DNA from: Ga0077527 sp964533495
GTDB lineage: Bacteria; Pseudomonadota; Gammaproteobacteria; Burkholderiales; SG8-41
Length of the DNA: 64,000 nt
Direction of reading: 5' to 3'
Assembly (NCBI GenBank): GCA_964533495.1
Contig: CAZHJU010000014.1
Coordinates: 5,317-69,316, forward strand
Positions 49,841 through 58,033 of this stretch are shown piece by piece (position 1 is the first letter of the stretch; the number at the start of each line of letters is the position of its first letter). The position numbers were made by a program, and so were the translations under genes. The notes beneath the pieces were generated by a model. The model ran no database searches, had not been told where the DNA came from, and saw only the letters and a list, made by a program, of their open reading frames with translations.

Positions 49841-50422
49841 ATGTTCCGCCTCCGCGACAGTGAATTCCTGATGCGCCACCGTCCGGCGATCTTCGGATTG
49901 ATGTGGGGCGTGATGGGCATCGCACTGCTGATGGCGGCGCTGCAGGGCCGGACCGTTCCCGGCCGCGAGGATCTGCGTCAGGCCTCGGGCATCATTGACG
50001 GGCTGCGCACCGACAGCCGCTACGTCCGCTACGGCCCCAACGTCGACATCCTCCACCTGCGGCTGCGTGGCGCGGACACTGAATACGTGATCGACAGCGG
50101 GCGCATGAACGGCCCCGGCCCCTACTATCGCGCCAGCCGCGCGCTGCGCCGCGGCAGCCCGGTCACGCTGTGGTACGAGCCGCACCCCGATTTCGGCAAC
50201 CGCCTGTGGCAGATCGACCAGCAGGGCCGCCGCCTGCTCGACTACCGCGAAACCTTCGACCACGAAACCGGCGAGCAGATGAACAGCTGGCTGTGGCTGC
50301 TCGGCTACCTCGGCGCCACCCTGGCCGTGGTGCCGTTGCTGCTGGCCTGGCACAAGCGCCTGCGGGCAGGCGAGGCGAAGAACAAGAAACCCGGCAGGGA
50401 CAGACACAACATGACTATCTGA
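49841..50422 (+). CDS. Small membrane protein with DUF3592-like periplasmic domain
   Basis: A 193-residue protein with membrane segments at about 15-35 and 153-172 flanking a domain of about 110 residues (ASGIIDGLRTDSRYVRYGPNVDILHLRLRG, GSPVTLWYEPHPDFGNRLWQID). The layout resembles DUF3592 proteins, but the match is by impression only. The C-terminal tail is basic. Function unknown. Confidence 0.65.
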   Translation: MFRLRDSEFLMRHRPAIFGLMWGVMGIALLMAALQGRTVPGREDLRQASGIIDGLRTDSRYVRYGPNVDILHLRLRGADTEYVIDSGRMNGPGPYYRASRALRRGSPVTLWYEPHPDFGNRLWQIDQQGRRLLDYRETFDHETGEQMNSWLWLLGYLGATLAVVPLLLAWHKRLRAGEAKNKKPGRDRHNMTI

Positions 50423-50446
50423 TTTCTCATGGATACCTACCGCCAC

Positions 50447-50531
50447 CGTCATTCCGGGCGCGCGAAGCGCGACCCGGAATCCAGCGCCGGATGCAACAAA
50501 CCACTGGATCCCGGCATACGCCGGAATGACG
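50447..50531. repeat. REP-like palindromic intergenic element
   Basis: An 85-bp unit bounded by perfect 11-bp inverted repeats (CGTCATTCCGG at 50447-50457, its complement at 50521-50531). The left half is a long hairpin (50451-50458 with 50473-50480 around a GCGC loop). This is typical of dispersed extragenic palindromes of GC-rich proteobacteria. Confidence 0.7.
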
Positions 50532-50560
50532 AACAAACCAACTGACAAAAAGCAACCCGC

Positions 50561-52015
50561 ATGAGCGACACCACCAACACCCTCGACATCAACGCCACCT
50601 TCCGCAGCGGCGGCCGTTCCATCGAATGGCTCGACGAAATCAACAAGGCTTCTATCGTCATGCTGGCCGAAACCGGCATCGTGCCGAAGGACGTCGCCGC
50701 GCGTATCGCCAAAGGCATCGCGCAACTGATCGAGAACGAACGCACGGGCGCCAACAACACCACGCCGCGCACGTCGGCGGATTACCTCGACTACGAACCG
50801 CGGCTGATCGCGCTGGCCGGACCGGAAGCCTCGCGGCTGCACACCGGCCGCAGCCGGCAGGACCTGGCCTCGACCATCGCGCGGATGAACCTGCGCGACC
50901 AGTTGCTGCAGGTCACGCAGGCGGTGATCGCCGCGCGCGAAAGCCTGCTCAAACGCGCCGGGGAACATATCGAGACCATCATCCCCGCCTACACCCACGG
51001 CGTGCAGGCCCAACCGACGACGTTTGCCCACTACCTGCTCGCCTTCGAGTCTGCGCTCGCGCGCGCGACCGAGCGCCTGCAGCAAGTCTATGCACGGGTA
51101 AACAAATGTCCGCTCGGCGCGGCGGCACTGGCCACCTCCAGCTTCCCGCTCGACCGCCACCGCCTGGCGGAACTGCTGGGTTTCGACGGCCTAGTCGAAA
51201 ACGCCTACGACGCCAACCACCTCGCGCCCATCGACAGCGCGCTGGAAGTCGCCGGCGCCTACAGCATCCTCATGGTCGAGACCGGCATGTTCGCGCAGGA
51301 CATCCACGCCCAGTACGCCGAACCCCGGCCCTGGTTCATGCTGGCCGAAGGCAAGCTCACCGGCACCAGCAGCATCATGCCGCAGAAGCGCAACCCCGCG
51401 GCCCTCGAACAACTGCGCGCGCAATCGAGCATCACGCTGAGTGAAATGCAGACCATGACCTGGGTATCGCACAACAACCGCACGGGCATGTTCGACTACC
51501 GCATGTACGACCCGGTGCCGGCGACGCGGCTGCTGAAGGTGCTGGAAATCCTGAAACAGGTCGCCGATGCCATCGTCGTCAACAAGGAACGCGCGCTGGA
51601 AGAGGTCAACGCCGACTACTCCACCACCACCGAGATCGCCGATGCGCTGCTGCAGAAGGCCGAAGTGCCGTTTCGCATTGGGCATCACTTCGCCAGCAAG
51701 CTGACGGATTACGGGCGGGGCAAGGGCTTAAGGCTGCAGGAGATTCCGTTTGCGGAGGCGCAGCGGATTTATGAGGAACCGGCCAAGAGCAAGATGCCGC
51801 TGACGGAGAAGGAATTCCGCGAGGTGATCAGTGCGGAATATATGGTATCTGAGAGGAAGGGATTGGGGGGACCACAGAGTGAAGAAACCAAACGGAAGCT
51901 TTCCGAAACCGTGACCCAAACCAAAACGAGCATTGGTTGGTTAAACGATCAGCTCAAAAAAACTAACCAAACAAAAGGAGTCATTGGCACAACGTTTAGC
52001 AAACTGATTAAATAA
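50561..52015 (+). CDS. Argininosuccinate lyase-like enzyme (fumarase/aspartase superfamily)
   Basis: A 484-residue lyase-superfamily enzyme. LHTGRSRQDLAST, THGVQAQPTTFAHYL and the signature GTSSIMPQKRNPAAL with the catalytic Ser loop are present. True ArgH has somewhat different flanks, so this is probably a paralogue acting on another amino-acid-succinate or aspartate-type adduct. Codon usage turns AT-rich over the last 60 codons, and the C-terminus (TVTQTKTSIGWLNDQLKKTN) is unusually polar and Lys-rich. This change coincides with the edge of the restriction-modification island. Confidence 0.85.
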   Translation: MSDTTNTLDINATFRSGGRSIEWLDEINKASIVMLAETGIVPKDVAARIAKGIAQLIENERTGANNTTPRTSADYLDYEPRLIALAGPEASRLHTGRSRQDLASTIARMNLRDQLLQVTQAVIAARESLLKRAGEHIETIIPAYTHGVQAQPTTFAHYLLAFESALARATERLQQVYARVNKCPLGAAALATSSFPLDRHRLAELLGFDGLVENAYDANHLAPIDSALEVAGAYSILMVETGMFAQDIHAQYAEPRPWFMLAEGKLTGTSSIMPQKRNPAALEQLRAQSSITLSEMQTMTWVSHNNRTGMFDYRMYDPVPATRLLKVLEILKQVADAIVVNKERALEEVNADYSTTTEIADALLQKAEVPFRIGHHFASKLTDYGRGKGLRLQEIPFAEAQRIYEEPAKSKMPLTEKEFREVISAEYMVSERKGLGGPQSEETKRKLSETVTQTKTSIGWLNDQLKKTNQTKGVIGTTFSKLIK

Positions 52016-52091
52016 ATCAACTCCGCCACCCACAGATTGCTGCGTGATCATGCAGCATTAATTGAGAGAACCGATTATCCAGTCGCTTTGA

Positions 52092-52772
52092 TTACCCCAC
52101 CTTGTATTGGGCCTTACGCTGAAACATTGCCAATTGCTCAACATGGCCTTTACGTTTTGCCTTCCCAAGCCGGGAGTTTTGCTCAACATCTTCATTACCC
52201 CATTGAGACCAACCTGATCGACAAAATCTTGCAAAAAGTTCGAGATAGGGGCCAGGCGAGCACGATTCAACTATTCCGTAAATACCGTCTGGTTTACGCG
52301 AATGCTCTCTTTTTTGGGAAACCATAATGTTTGTCTGACGCCTCCCGGGCGGAAGAGTACGCATGTGCCCCCGCACACCGAACAAAACCAACTCCGTGAC
52401 ATTCCTAAAGTAAAAACCAACCCCGCGACCGTCGGGCCCTCCGTCTTTTCTAACCTTGTACCAAACCAAATTTGATTTGTACTTGAAGCCCCATGCACGC
52501 ATAACCTGAAGCCCTTCAGCCAATAGCGCATTAGGCACCCATAGGTACAAATGTGAATTTTCCGCAGAAACCTGCGCCACCGGAATCTCACAGATTTCTT
52601 CTAAATCCATGGTCGGATAACGAAGCAATCTCTGATGCTCAGGCGCCATCTTTCCCGTCCGATTCTCGAACCGCCAAGGTGGATCGGCAACGATGGTTGA
52701 ATAAAGTCCGGTTACCTTCGCCGCAAAATCCTGCGCGGCGGTCGGCCTGGCAATGCTAACTATTTTTGTCAT
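52092..52772 (-). CDS. MT-A70 family DNA adenine methyltransferase
   Basis: A 226-residue SAM-dependent methyltransferase of the MT-A70/MunI type. The catalytic DPPW is at residues 30-33 (TIVADPPWRFENRTG). VSAENSHLYLWVPNALLAEG and PGPYLELFARFCRSGWSQWGNE complete the fold. It should methylate adenine in the recognition site of the neighbouring endonuclease. The start overlaps the endonuclease stop by 17 nt. No clear Shine-Dalgarno; the alternative start is 52823. Confidence 0.9.
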   Translation of the reverse strand: MTKIVSIARPTAAQDFAAKVTGLYSTIVADPPWRFENRTGKMAPEHQRLLRYPTMDLEEICEIPVAQVSAENSHLYLWVPNALLAEGLQVMRAWGFKYKSNLVWYKVRKDGGPDGRGVGFYFRNVTELVLFGVRGHMRTLPPGRRQTNIMVSQKREHSRKPDGIYGIVESCSPGPYLELFARFCRSGWSQWGNEDVEQNSRLGKAKRKGHVEQLAMFQRKAQYKVG

Positions 52773-53346
52773 AGAGGGAAGATTTGATTCCAAAAACCAG
52801 CAATGGGCAACCAGCGCCACCACCGCCTTGAATTCGGGGAAGCAACTTTGACATATGAGTAGTCGAGTTGCCGTAAGACGAGCCTCGACCCAGGGAATTG
52901 AAAATTTTCTGGAGTTCGTCCGACCGGGTGATGATCACACCAACCGACACCACACGTAAATCAAACAACAAACGAAAATTGTTTAAATCTCGATCAAAAA
53001 AAGGATCTTTGTTATTCCACTCGATCTCCAAAGCTATCCTATTTTTAAAGCAATCAACCTCGTGCGTAGGAGAGTCAATCTGCGTCTGATCAACCACAAT
53101 TCTGGTATCAAAGTTTTTTGCTACCCAACCGTACCTTGATAATTCGCCGTCGATCCATTTTGAAATCGGCGATTTATTACCACCGCCCTTGGCTATCCAG
53201 CTTTTTCTAACCCTGAAACGGGTAAGAACATCTACGATCTCGTTCAGCTCATGGGGAAAATCACGCGCCAAAATTGCACAAGCGTGTCGCCATTGATGCA
53301 CCTCATAATTTTCCCTGATGAATTGGGGGAAGACGTCAATTGCCAT
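52756..53346 (-). CDS. BglII/BstYI-like type II restriction endonuclease
   Basis: A 196-residue protein resembling the BglII family. The active site is VDCFKNRIALEIEWNNKDPFF, with Asp98, Glu107 and Glu109. The Asp-to-Glu spacing of nine equals that of BglII Asp84/Glu93, and the third position (Gln95 in BglII) is Glu here. FRVRKSWIAKGGGNKSPISKWID near residue 45 is another family segment. It precedes and overlaps the methyltransferase gene, and base composition is far more AT-rich than the flanks, which suggests horizontal acquisition. Confidence 0.82.
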   Translation of the reverse strand: MAIDVFPQFIRENYEVHQWRHACAILARDFPHELNEIVDVLTRFRVRKSWIAKGGGNKSPISKWIDGELSRYGWVAKNFDTRIVVDQTQIDSPTHEVDCFKNRIALEIEWNNKDPFFDRDLNNFRLLFDLRVVSVGVIITRSDELQKIFNSLGRGSSYGNSTTHMSKLLPRIQGGGGAGCPLLVFGIKSSLYDKNS

Positions 53347-53425
53347 GAACTGATTCCCAAAAAGTATCCCTAAGCCAATTGCGCTCGCAGAATATACTGA
53401 CAGTCATTGCAACGGCAAGAATTCT

Positions 53426-53438
53426 TTAAGTAATTGTT
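53426..53438 (-). repeat. AT-rich IHF-like motif
   Basis: The minus strand reads AACAATTACTTAA (one mismatch to WATCAANNNNTTR). It is in the 148-bp gap between the divergent endonuclease and aminotransferase genes. Confidence 0.35.
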
Positions 53439-53494
53439 TTATAAATATTTAGCTGTCACCACCTCAATAAAAACAATCCCGCAAAAGGATATCC

Positions 53495-54700
53495 ATGCCC
53501 CCAGCCCCCTTCGACTTCACCTCACTCTTACCCCCTAACCTCCCACCCGCCGCCGCCCGCTGGACCGGCCGCCCCAAATACGATTTCACCGGCGGCAACA
53601 ACGATCCGGACGCGCTGCCGCTCGACGGCCTGATTGCGGCGGCCGATGCGGTGCTGCGGCGAGAGGGGCGTACGCTGTCGACCTACGGGCTCAACAGCGG
53701 CCCGCAGGGTTACCGCGCGCTGCGCGATTTCCTCGCAAGCAAGCTCAAACGCGATGCCGGCATCGCCTGTTCCGCCGATGACATCCTGATCACCTCGGGT
53801 TCGCTGCAGGCGCTGGATCTCGTCAACCACGCGCTGCTTGCGCGCGGCGATACCGTGATCATCGAGGAGGATTGCTACCAGGGTTCGATCAATCGCCTGC
53901 TGCGGCTGGGCGTGACGCCGGTCGGCATTCCGCTCGACCGCGACGGCCTGCGCATCGACGCGCTCGAAGCCGCGCTGGCTGATTTGAAGCGCAAGGGCGT
54001 CCGTCCCAAGTACATTTACACCATCCCGACGGTACAGAACCCGACCGCCACCGTGCTGCCGCCGGAGCGGCGTGCGGCGCTGCTGCAACTGGCCTCGGAC
54101 CACGGTGTGCCGGTGTTCGAGGACGACTGCTATGCCGATCTCACGTGGTCGGGCCAGCGCCCGCCGGCGCTGCACGCCCTGAGCGATCACGGCAACGTCA
54201 TCTACATCGGCTCCTTCTCGAAGACCATCGCGCCCGCCCTGCGTGTGGGCTACATCGTGGCACCGTGGTCGATCCTGTCGCGCATGCTGGCAATCAAGAC
54301 CGATGCCGGCTCCGGCGCGCTGGAGCAGATGGTGCTGGCGGAATACTGCACGGCGCATTTCTCGAAACATATGCCGGTGCTGCGCAAGAGCCTGCGCGCG
54401 AAGCTGGTGACGCTGATGGAGGCGCTCCGGGCGCAGTTCGGGACGGCAGCGGCATTCGACGACCCGCAGGGCGGCATCTTCCTGTGGGTGAAACTGCCGG
54501 ACGGCGTGGATGCACTGCAGCTCTGCAAGCTGGCGCAGGCCGCGGGTGTGGCCATCAATCCCGGGCCCGAATGGTCGGTGAACAAGGCCCATGCCCGAAG
54601 CCGCCTGCGGCTGTGCTTCGCCAACCTGAGCCATGAGGAAATCAATCAGGGGGTGGCGGCACTGGCGGAGGTTTGCCGGCGGGAGTTCGGGGTGCCGTGA
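53495..54700 (+). CDS. PLP-dependent aminotransferase, class I/II (MocR/2-aminoadipate type)
   Basis: A 401-residue fold-type I aminotransferase without the N-terminal GntR domain of MocR regulators. The PLP site is IGSFSKTIAPALRVGY (Schiff-base Lys). The cofactor ring-stacking and Asp segments are YGLNSGPQGYRALR and PVFEDDCYADLTW, and the substrate Arg is in SRLRLCFAN. It probably transaminates an amino acid with 2-oxoglutarate, in the manner of LysN or aromatic aminotransferases. Substrate unknown. Confidence 0.9.
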   Translation: MPPAPFDFTSLLPPNLPPAAARWTGRPKYDFTGGNNDPDALPLDGLIAAADAVLRREGRTLSTYGLNSGPQGYRALRDFLASKLKRDAGIACSADDILITSGSLQALDLVNHALLARGDTVIIEEDCYQGSINRLLRLGVTPVGIPLDRDGLRIDALEAALADLKRKGVRPKYIYTIPTVQNPTATVLPPERRAALLQLASDHGVPVFEDDCYADLTWSGQRPPALHALSDHGNVIYIGSFSKTIAPALRVGYIVAPWSILSRMLAIKTDAGSGALEQMVLAEYCTAHFSKHMPVLRKSLRAKLVTLMEALRAQFGTAAAFDDPQGGIFLWVKLPDGVDALQLCKLAQAAGVAINPGPEWSVNKAHARSRLRLCFANLSHEEINQGVAALAEVCRREFGVP

Positions 54701-54860
54701 TGTCCGCGGCAATCGGCCGGACAATCTTCGCAGCCTCTCACCCCAACCCTCTGCCTCCCTTCAAGGGCCCCCTTGTCCCCGCAAGCGGGGGAGAGGAAGA
54801 TTGTCATTTGACCAAGTAATCCCAGTATCGGGTTTTCATGTCATTTGACCGCATGGAATG
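54701..54860. other. Intergenic spacer with repeats
   Basis: No gene is seen. It contains a pyrimidine-rich block with the hairpin CCCCGCAAGCGGGG (54777-54790) and a 12-bp direct repeat TGTCATTTGACC at 54802-54813 and 54839-54850. Confidence 0.5.
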
Positions 54861-54898
54861 AAAAAGACCGGTGCAACTACGCTGAATAGCGGCACCGG
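54861..54898 (-). terminator. Rho-independent terminator of the Bug gene
   Basis: A 7-bp stem (54868-54874 with 54892-54898) followed on the minus strand by TCTTTTT. Confidence 0.7.
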
Positions 54899-54941
54899 CC
54901 CCGTTTCCTTCCAATCTTTCAACGGTCTTTTACGTCACACC

Positions 54942-55919
54942 TTACTGCGGCTTCAGCCCCGCCGCGGCCGCCACCTTCTTCCACTTGGCGATCTCGGATT
55001 TGATCATCGCCGCGTGTTCCGCCGGCGTGTTGCCGATGGGCAGCGCGCCGCGCTCGATCAGCATCTTGCTGTTTTTCGGATCGGTGAGCGACGCGCGCAG
55101 CGCGTCGCTGAGCTTCGTCGCGACCGGCTGCGGCAAGCCCGCAGGGCCGAGGTAGCTGAAGGGGCTGGTGACGACGAAGTCCTTCACGCCCGATTCGACC
55201 ATGGTCGGCACATTGGGAAAGGACACGAAGCGGCTGTCGCCGCACTGCGCGATCATGCGCAGCCGGCCGCTCTGCAGATGACCGGTGATCGCCGGGATGC
55301 TGACGAAGGAGAACTGCACCTGGCCGGCAACGAGATCGACGATCGACGGACCCGCGCCCTTGTAAGGGATGTGCACGGTCTTGATGCCGGCCGTGGCGTC
55401 GAACAGCGCGCCCGACAGGTGGCCCAGCGCGCCCTGGCCGGAGCTGGAGTAGTTGAGATCACCCGGCCGCTTCTTGGCGAGGGCGACAAGGTCCTGCACG
55501 GTTTTCACCGGCAGCGAGGGGTGCACGGCGAGCCCGGCCGGGATGTCGACGATGATGCCGAGCGGCGTGAAATCCTTCTCCGCGTCGAAGGGAATGTTCT
55601 TCAGCAGCGCGGGATTGAACAGAAAACTCGCCGCCGCGATCAGCGTGGTGTAGCCGTCGGGCGCGGCGCGCGCGACCATCTCCGCGCCGATGTTGCCGCC
55701 GGCGCCGGGACGATAGTCGATGACGAGTTGCTGTCCCAGCACCTCGCCCATCTTCGGCGCGAGCAGCCGGAACAGCACGTCGCTGTTGCCGCCGGGCGCG
55801 TTGGGATTGACGACGCGCAGGATCTTGCTGGGGAACTGCTGCGCCGCGACCTGGGCGGCGGGTACTGCGGTCAGCGCGGCGACGCAAACGAGCGCCGCGC
55901 GCAAAAGGGTCCTCGACAT
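54942..55919 (-). CDS. Bug family substrate-binding protein
   Basis: A 325-residue exported binding protein; the start was placed at MSRTLLRAALVCVAAL, which has an AGGAGCAAC leader, rather than eleven codons earlier. Landmarks are VVNPNAPGGNSDVLFRLL, IDYRPGAGGNIGAEMV and HIPYKGAGPSIVDLVAG. Orphan; convergent with the aminotransferase. Confidence 0.93.
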   Translation of the reverse strand: MSRTLLRAALVCVAALTAVPAAQVAAQQFPSKILRVVNPNAPGGNSDVLFRLLAPKMGEVLGQQLVIDYRPGAGGNIGAEMVARAAPDGYTTLIAAASFLFNPALLKNIPFDAEKDFTPLGIIVDIPAGLAVHPSLPVKTVQDLVALAKKRPGDLNYSSSGQGALGHLSGALFDATAGIKTVHIPYKGAGPSIVDLVAGQVQFSFVSIPAITGHLQSGRLRMIAQCGDSRFVSFPNVPTMVESGVKDFVVTSPFSYLGPAGLPQPVATKLSDALRASLTDPKNSKMLIERGALPIGNTPAEHAAMIKSEIAKWKKVAAAAGLKPQ

Positions 55920-56451
55920 GTTGCTCCTCCTATTGCCATTGATGGTTTTCATTGATGGTTTTTTATGGATGCTGCCGGAACATCATAGCCCACATGCGCG
56001 GGCCTGTGACCGCGGCGGAAAAACCTGCCCCGGATGTCGGCACGACGATGGCAGCCGGGCCGCCTGCGGGTATCTGATCCCGTTTCTCCCGGAATCCGGG
56101 GCGCCAGGGCCAACCGGTTTCAGGAAACGCGCCCTGCCGCCCGCGCCCCGATCCCCGATCTGTGGGTCGTCCGCCCCCATTCGGTGCATTCGATGCCCGG
56201 GAGTTCCGCAAGAGCTTCCAAACCCGGAACGATGATCGCCGGATGCTGTTGCGACAGGATCTGTGCATGCAAGTGCCTGATGGCTTCTGCGCGCCGCGTG
56301 CCACACTACCACTCCCGATATTTCATTTGACGGACTTTGCGTTGTAACCCGCGGCACCGCGGGCGTATGCTGTCGGCCTTGCTCTTCAGAGTAAAAAAGA
56401 ATCTCCAGCCGCGCGGGCCGGAACATGCGCTCTACCGGAAGAGATACCACG
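55920..56451. other. 532-bp intergenic region, no intact gene
   Basis: No frame has a convincing start and coding pattern. On the minus strand, 56120-56299 reads as a 59-codon open segment without a start (HLHAQILSQQHPAIIVPGLE, ALAELPGIECTEWGR) that looks protein-like and could be the remnant of a gene. The rest shows nothing recognisable. Confidence 0.4.
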
Positions 56452-57807
56452 ATGGAATACGACATCTACGCCAGCAACCGCGTCTTCCTCGAACTCTTCG
56501 AAGCCGCTCCGCACCCGATGTGGGTCTTCGACGCCAAAACGCTGAAATTCCTCGCCGCGAACGACGTCGCAATCGCCGGCTACGGATACAAACGGGAAGA
56601 ATTCCTGAAAATGTCGGTGGACAGCCTCCACCTTCCGGAAGATGCCGAACGCTACCGCACGCACCTACGCACCCGGACCGGCACCGTCGACCGCGCCGGC
56701 CGCTGGCGCCACCGCACCCGCGACGGCTCGGTGCTGCACGTGGACATCATCTCGAACAGGATTCTCTTCGACGGCCACGCTGCCGAGCTCATGATGGCCA
56801 TCGATGTCTCGGAACAGGTGCGCGAACTGGAAAAACTGCGGACGGCCGAGGCGATGTACCGCAGCCTGATCGAGCACACGATGGTCGGGCTTTACATCGT
56901 CAGGGGCATGAAAATCGCCTATGTCAACCCGCGCATCGCTGCGATGTTCGGCTATCCAGAGGAAAATCTCGTCGGCATGGATCTGCTGGAGCTGATCGTG
57001 CCGTCCGAGCGCGACGCCGCGCAGGCGACGATCCGCGAACTTGTCGACAGCCCGGCCGCCAGCAGCCACCGCACCTTCACCGGCCTGCGCCGGGACGGCA
57101 GCCGGATCATCATCGACGTGCAGAACACGCGCGCCGGCGCGCCGGGCGAACCGATCATGATGGGCGTTGCGATCGACGTCACCGAGAAACATCTCGCCGG
57201 GCAACGCGCGCAGGAGCACCTCGCCCACATCCGGCGCATGCTGGACGACACGCTGCACGCGATCTCGAACATCGGCGAGGTCCGCGACGCCTACACCGCC
57301 TGGCATGAATCGCGCGTCGGCAACCTGGCCGCGGCCATCGGCGCCGAACTGGGTCTGGACACGCAGACGCAGGAAATGCTGCGCACCGTCGGCATCGTGC
57401 ACGACACCGGCAAGATCGGCGTGCCGCTGGACATCCTCACCAAACCGGTCAGGCTCAAGCCTTCCGAATACGATCTGATCAAAACGCATGCGCAGACCGG
57501 CTACGACATCCTGAAGGCGATCGATTTCCAGCAGCCCGTCGCCCAGGCCGTGCTGCAGCACCACGAGCGTCTCGACGGCAGCGGCTATCCCAATGGACTC
57601 AAGGGCGACGAGATCCTGCCGGCCGCCCGGATAGTCGCGGTGGCGGACGTCTTCGAATCGATGTGCGCCCACCGCCCCTACCGGGCGGCGCTGGGTGCCG
57701 ACGCCGCGCTGGACGAAATCATCCGCAACGCCGGCCGGCTCTATGACGCCGACGCCAGCGCAGCCTGTGCGCGGCTGATCCGCGAGAAGGACTACGTGAT
57801 TCGCTGA
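56452..57807 (+). CDS. PAS-PAS-HD-GYP cyclic-di-GMP phosphodiesterase
   Basis: A 451-residue cytoplasmic protein. PAS 1 is about 5-120 (FEAAPHPMWVFDAKTLKFLAAN), PAS 2 about 140-250 (LIEHTMVGLYIVRGMKIAYVN), and the HD-GYP domain about 270-451 with VHDTGKIGVPLDIL and HHERLDGSGYPNG. It has no membrane segment or receiver domain, so it senses an internal signal through PAS and degrades c-di-GMP. The start was placed at 56452 after GGAAGAG; 56425 is possible. Confidence 0.92.
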   Translation: MEYDIYASNRVFLELFEAAPHPMWVFDAKTLKFLAANDVAIAGYGYKREEFLKMSVDSLHLPEDAERYRTHLRTRTGTVDRAGRWRHRTRDGSVLHVDIISNRILFDGHAAELMMAIDVSEQVRELEKLRTAEAMYRSLIEHTMVGLYIVRGMKIAYVNPRIAAMFGYPEENLVGMDLLELIVPSERDAAQATIRELVDSPAASSHRTFTGLRRDGSRIIIDVQNTRAGAPGEPIMMGVAIDVTEKHLAGQRAQEHLAHIRRMLDDTLHAISNIGEVRDAYTAWHESRVGNLAAAIGAELGLDTQTQEMLRTVGIVHDTGKIGVPLDILTKPVRLKPSEYDLIKTHAQTGYDILKAIDFQQPVAQAVLQHHERLDGSGYPNGLKGDEILPAARIVAVADVFESMCAHRPYRAALGADAALDEIIRNAGRLYDADASAACARLIREKDYVIR

Positions 57808-58033
57808 ACCGGAACGGATTCGTTCAGACCGGCATCTGGCCTCCCCGGAGCGCACCCGTCATGCTCGGGAAGACACGACATCGCGGGGGCGCGGCCGCTG
57901 AAAGCCGGGCGCTGTCCCGTTCCCGCCGAAGCACGGCGGATTCACGGAAAAGCAGGCCGCCGCCGGAAGCGGAACAGCCGGATTTCGGACAACCGGCTAT
58001 AGAATAGGACTCTTCATTTTTTCCAAAGCGCCC

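Noticed and set aside
50447..50531. The inverted-repeat element as an insertion sequence or MITE with target duplication
   Set aside because: No transposase and no flanking target duplication is visible. Its internal hairpin is more typical of REP-like elements.
52037..52327. Plus-strand 96-codon frame in the restriction island
   Set aside because: Antisense to the MT-A70 methyltransferase, whose catalytic motif is intact; no independent support.
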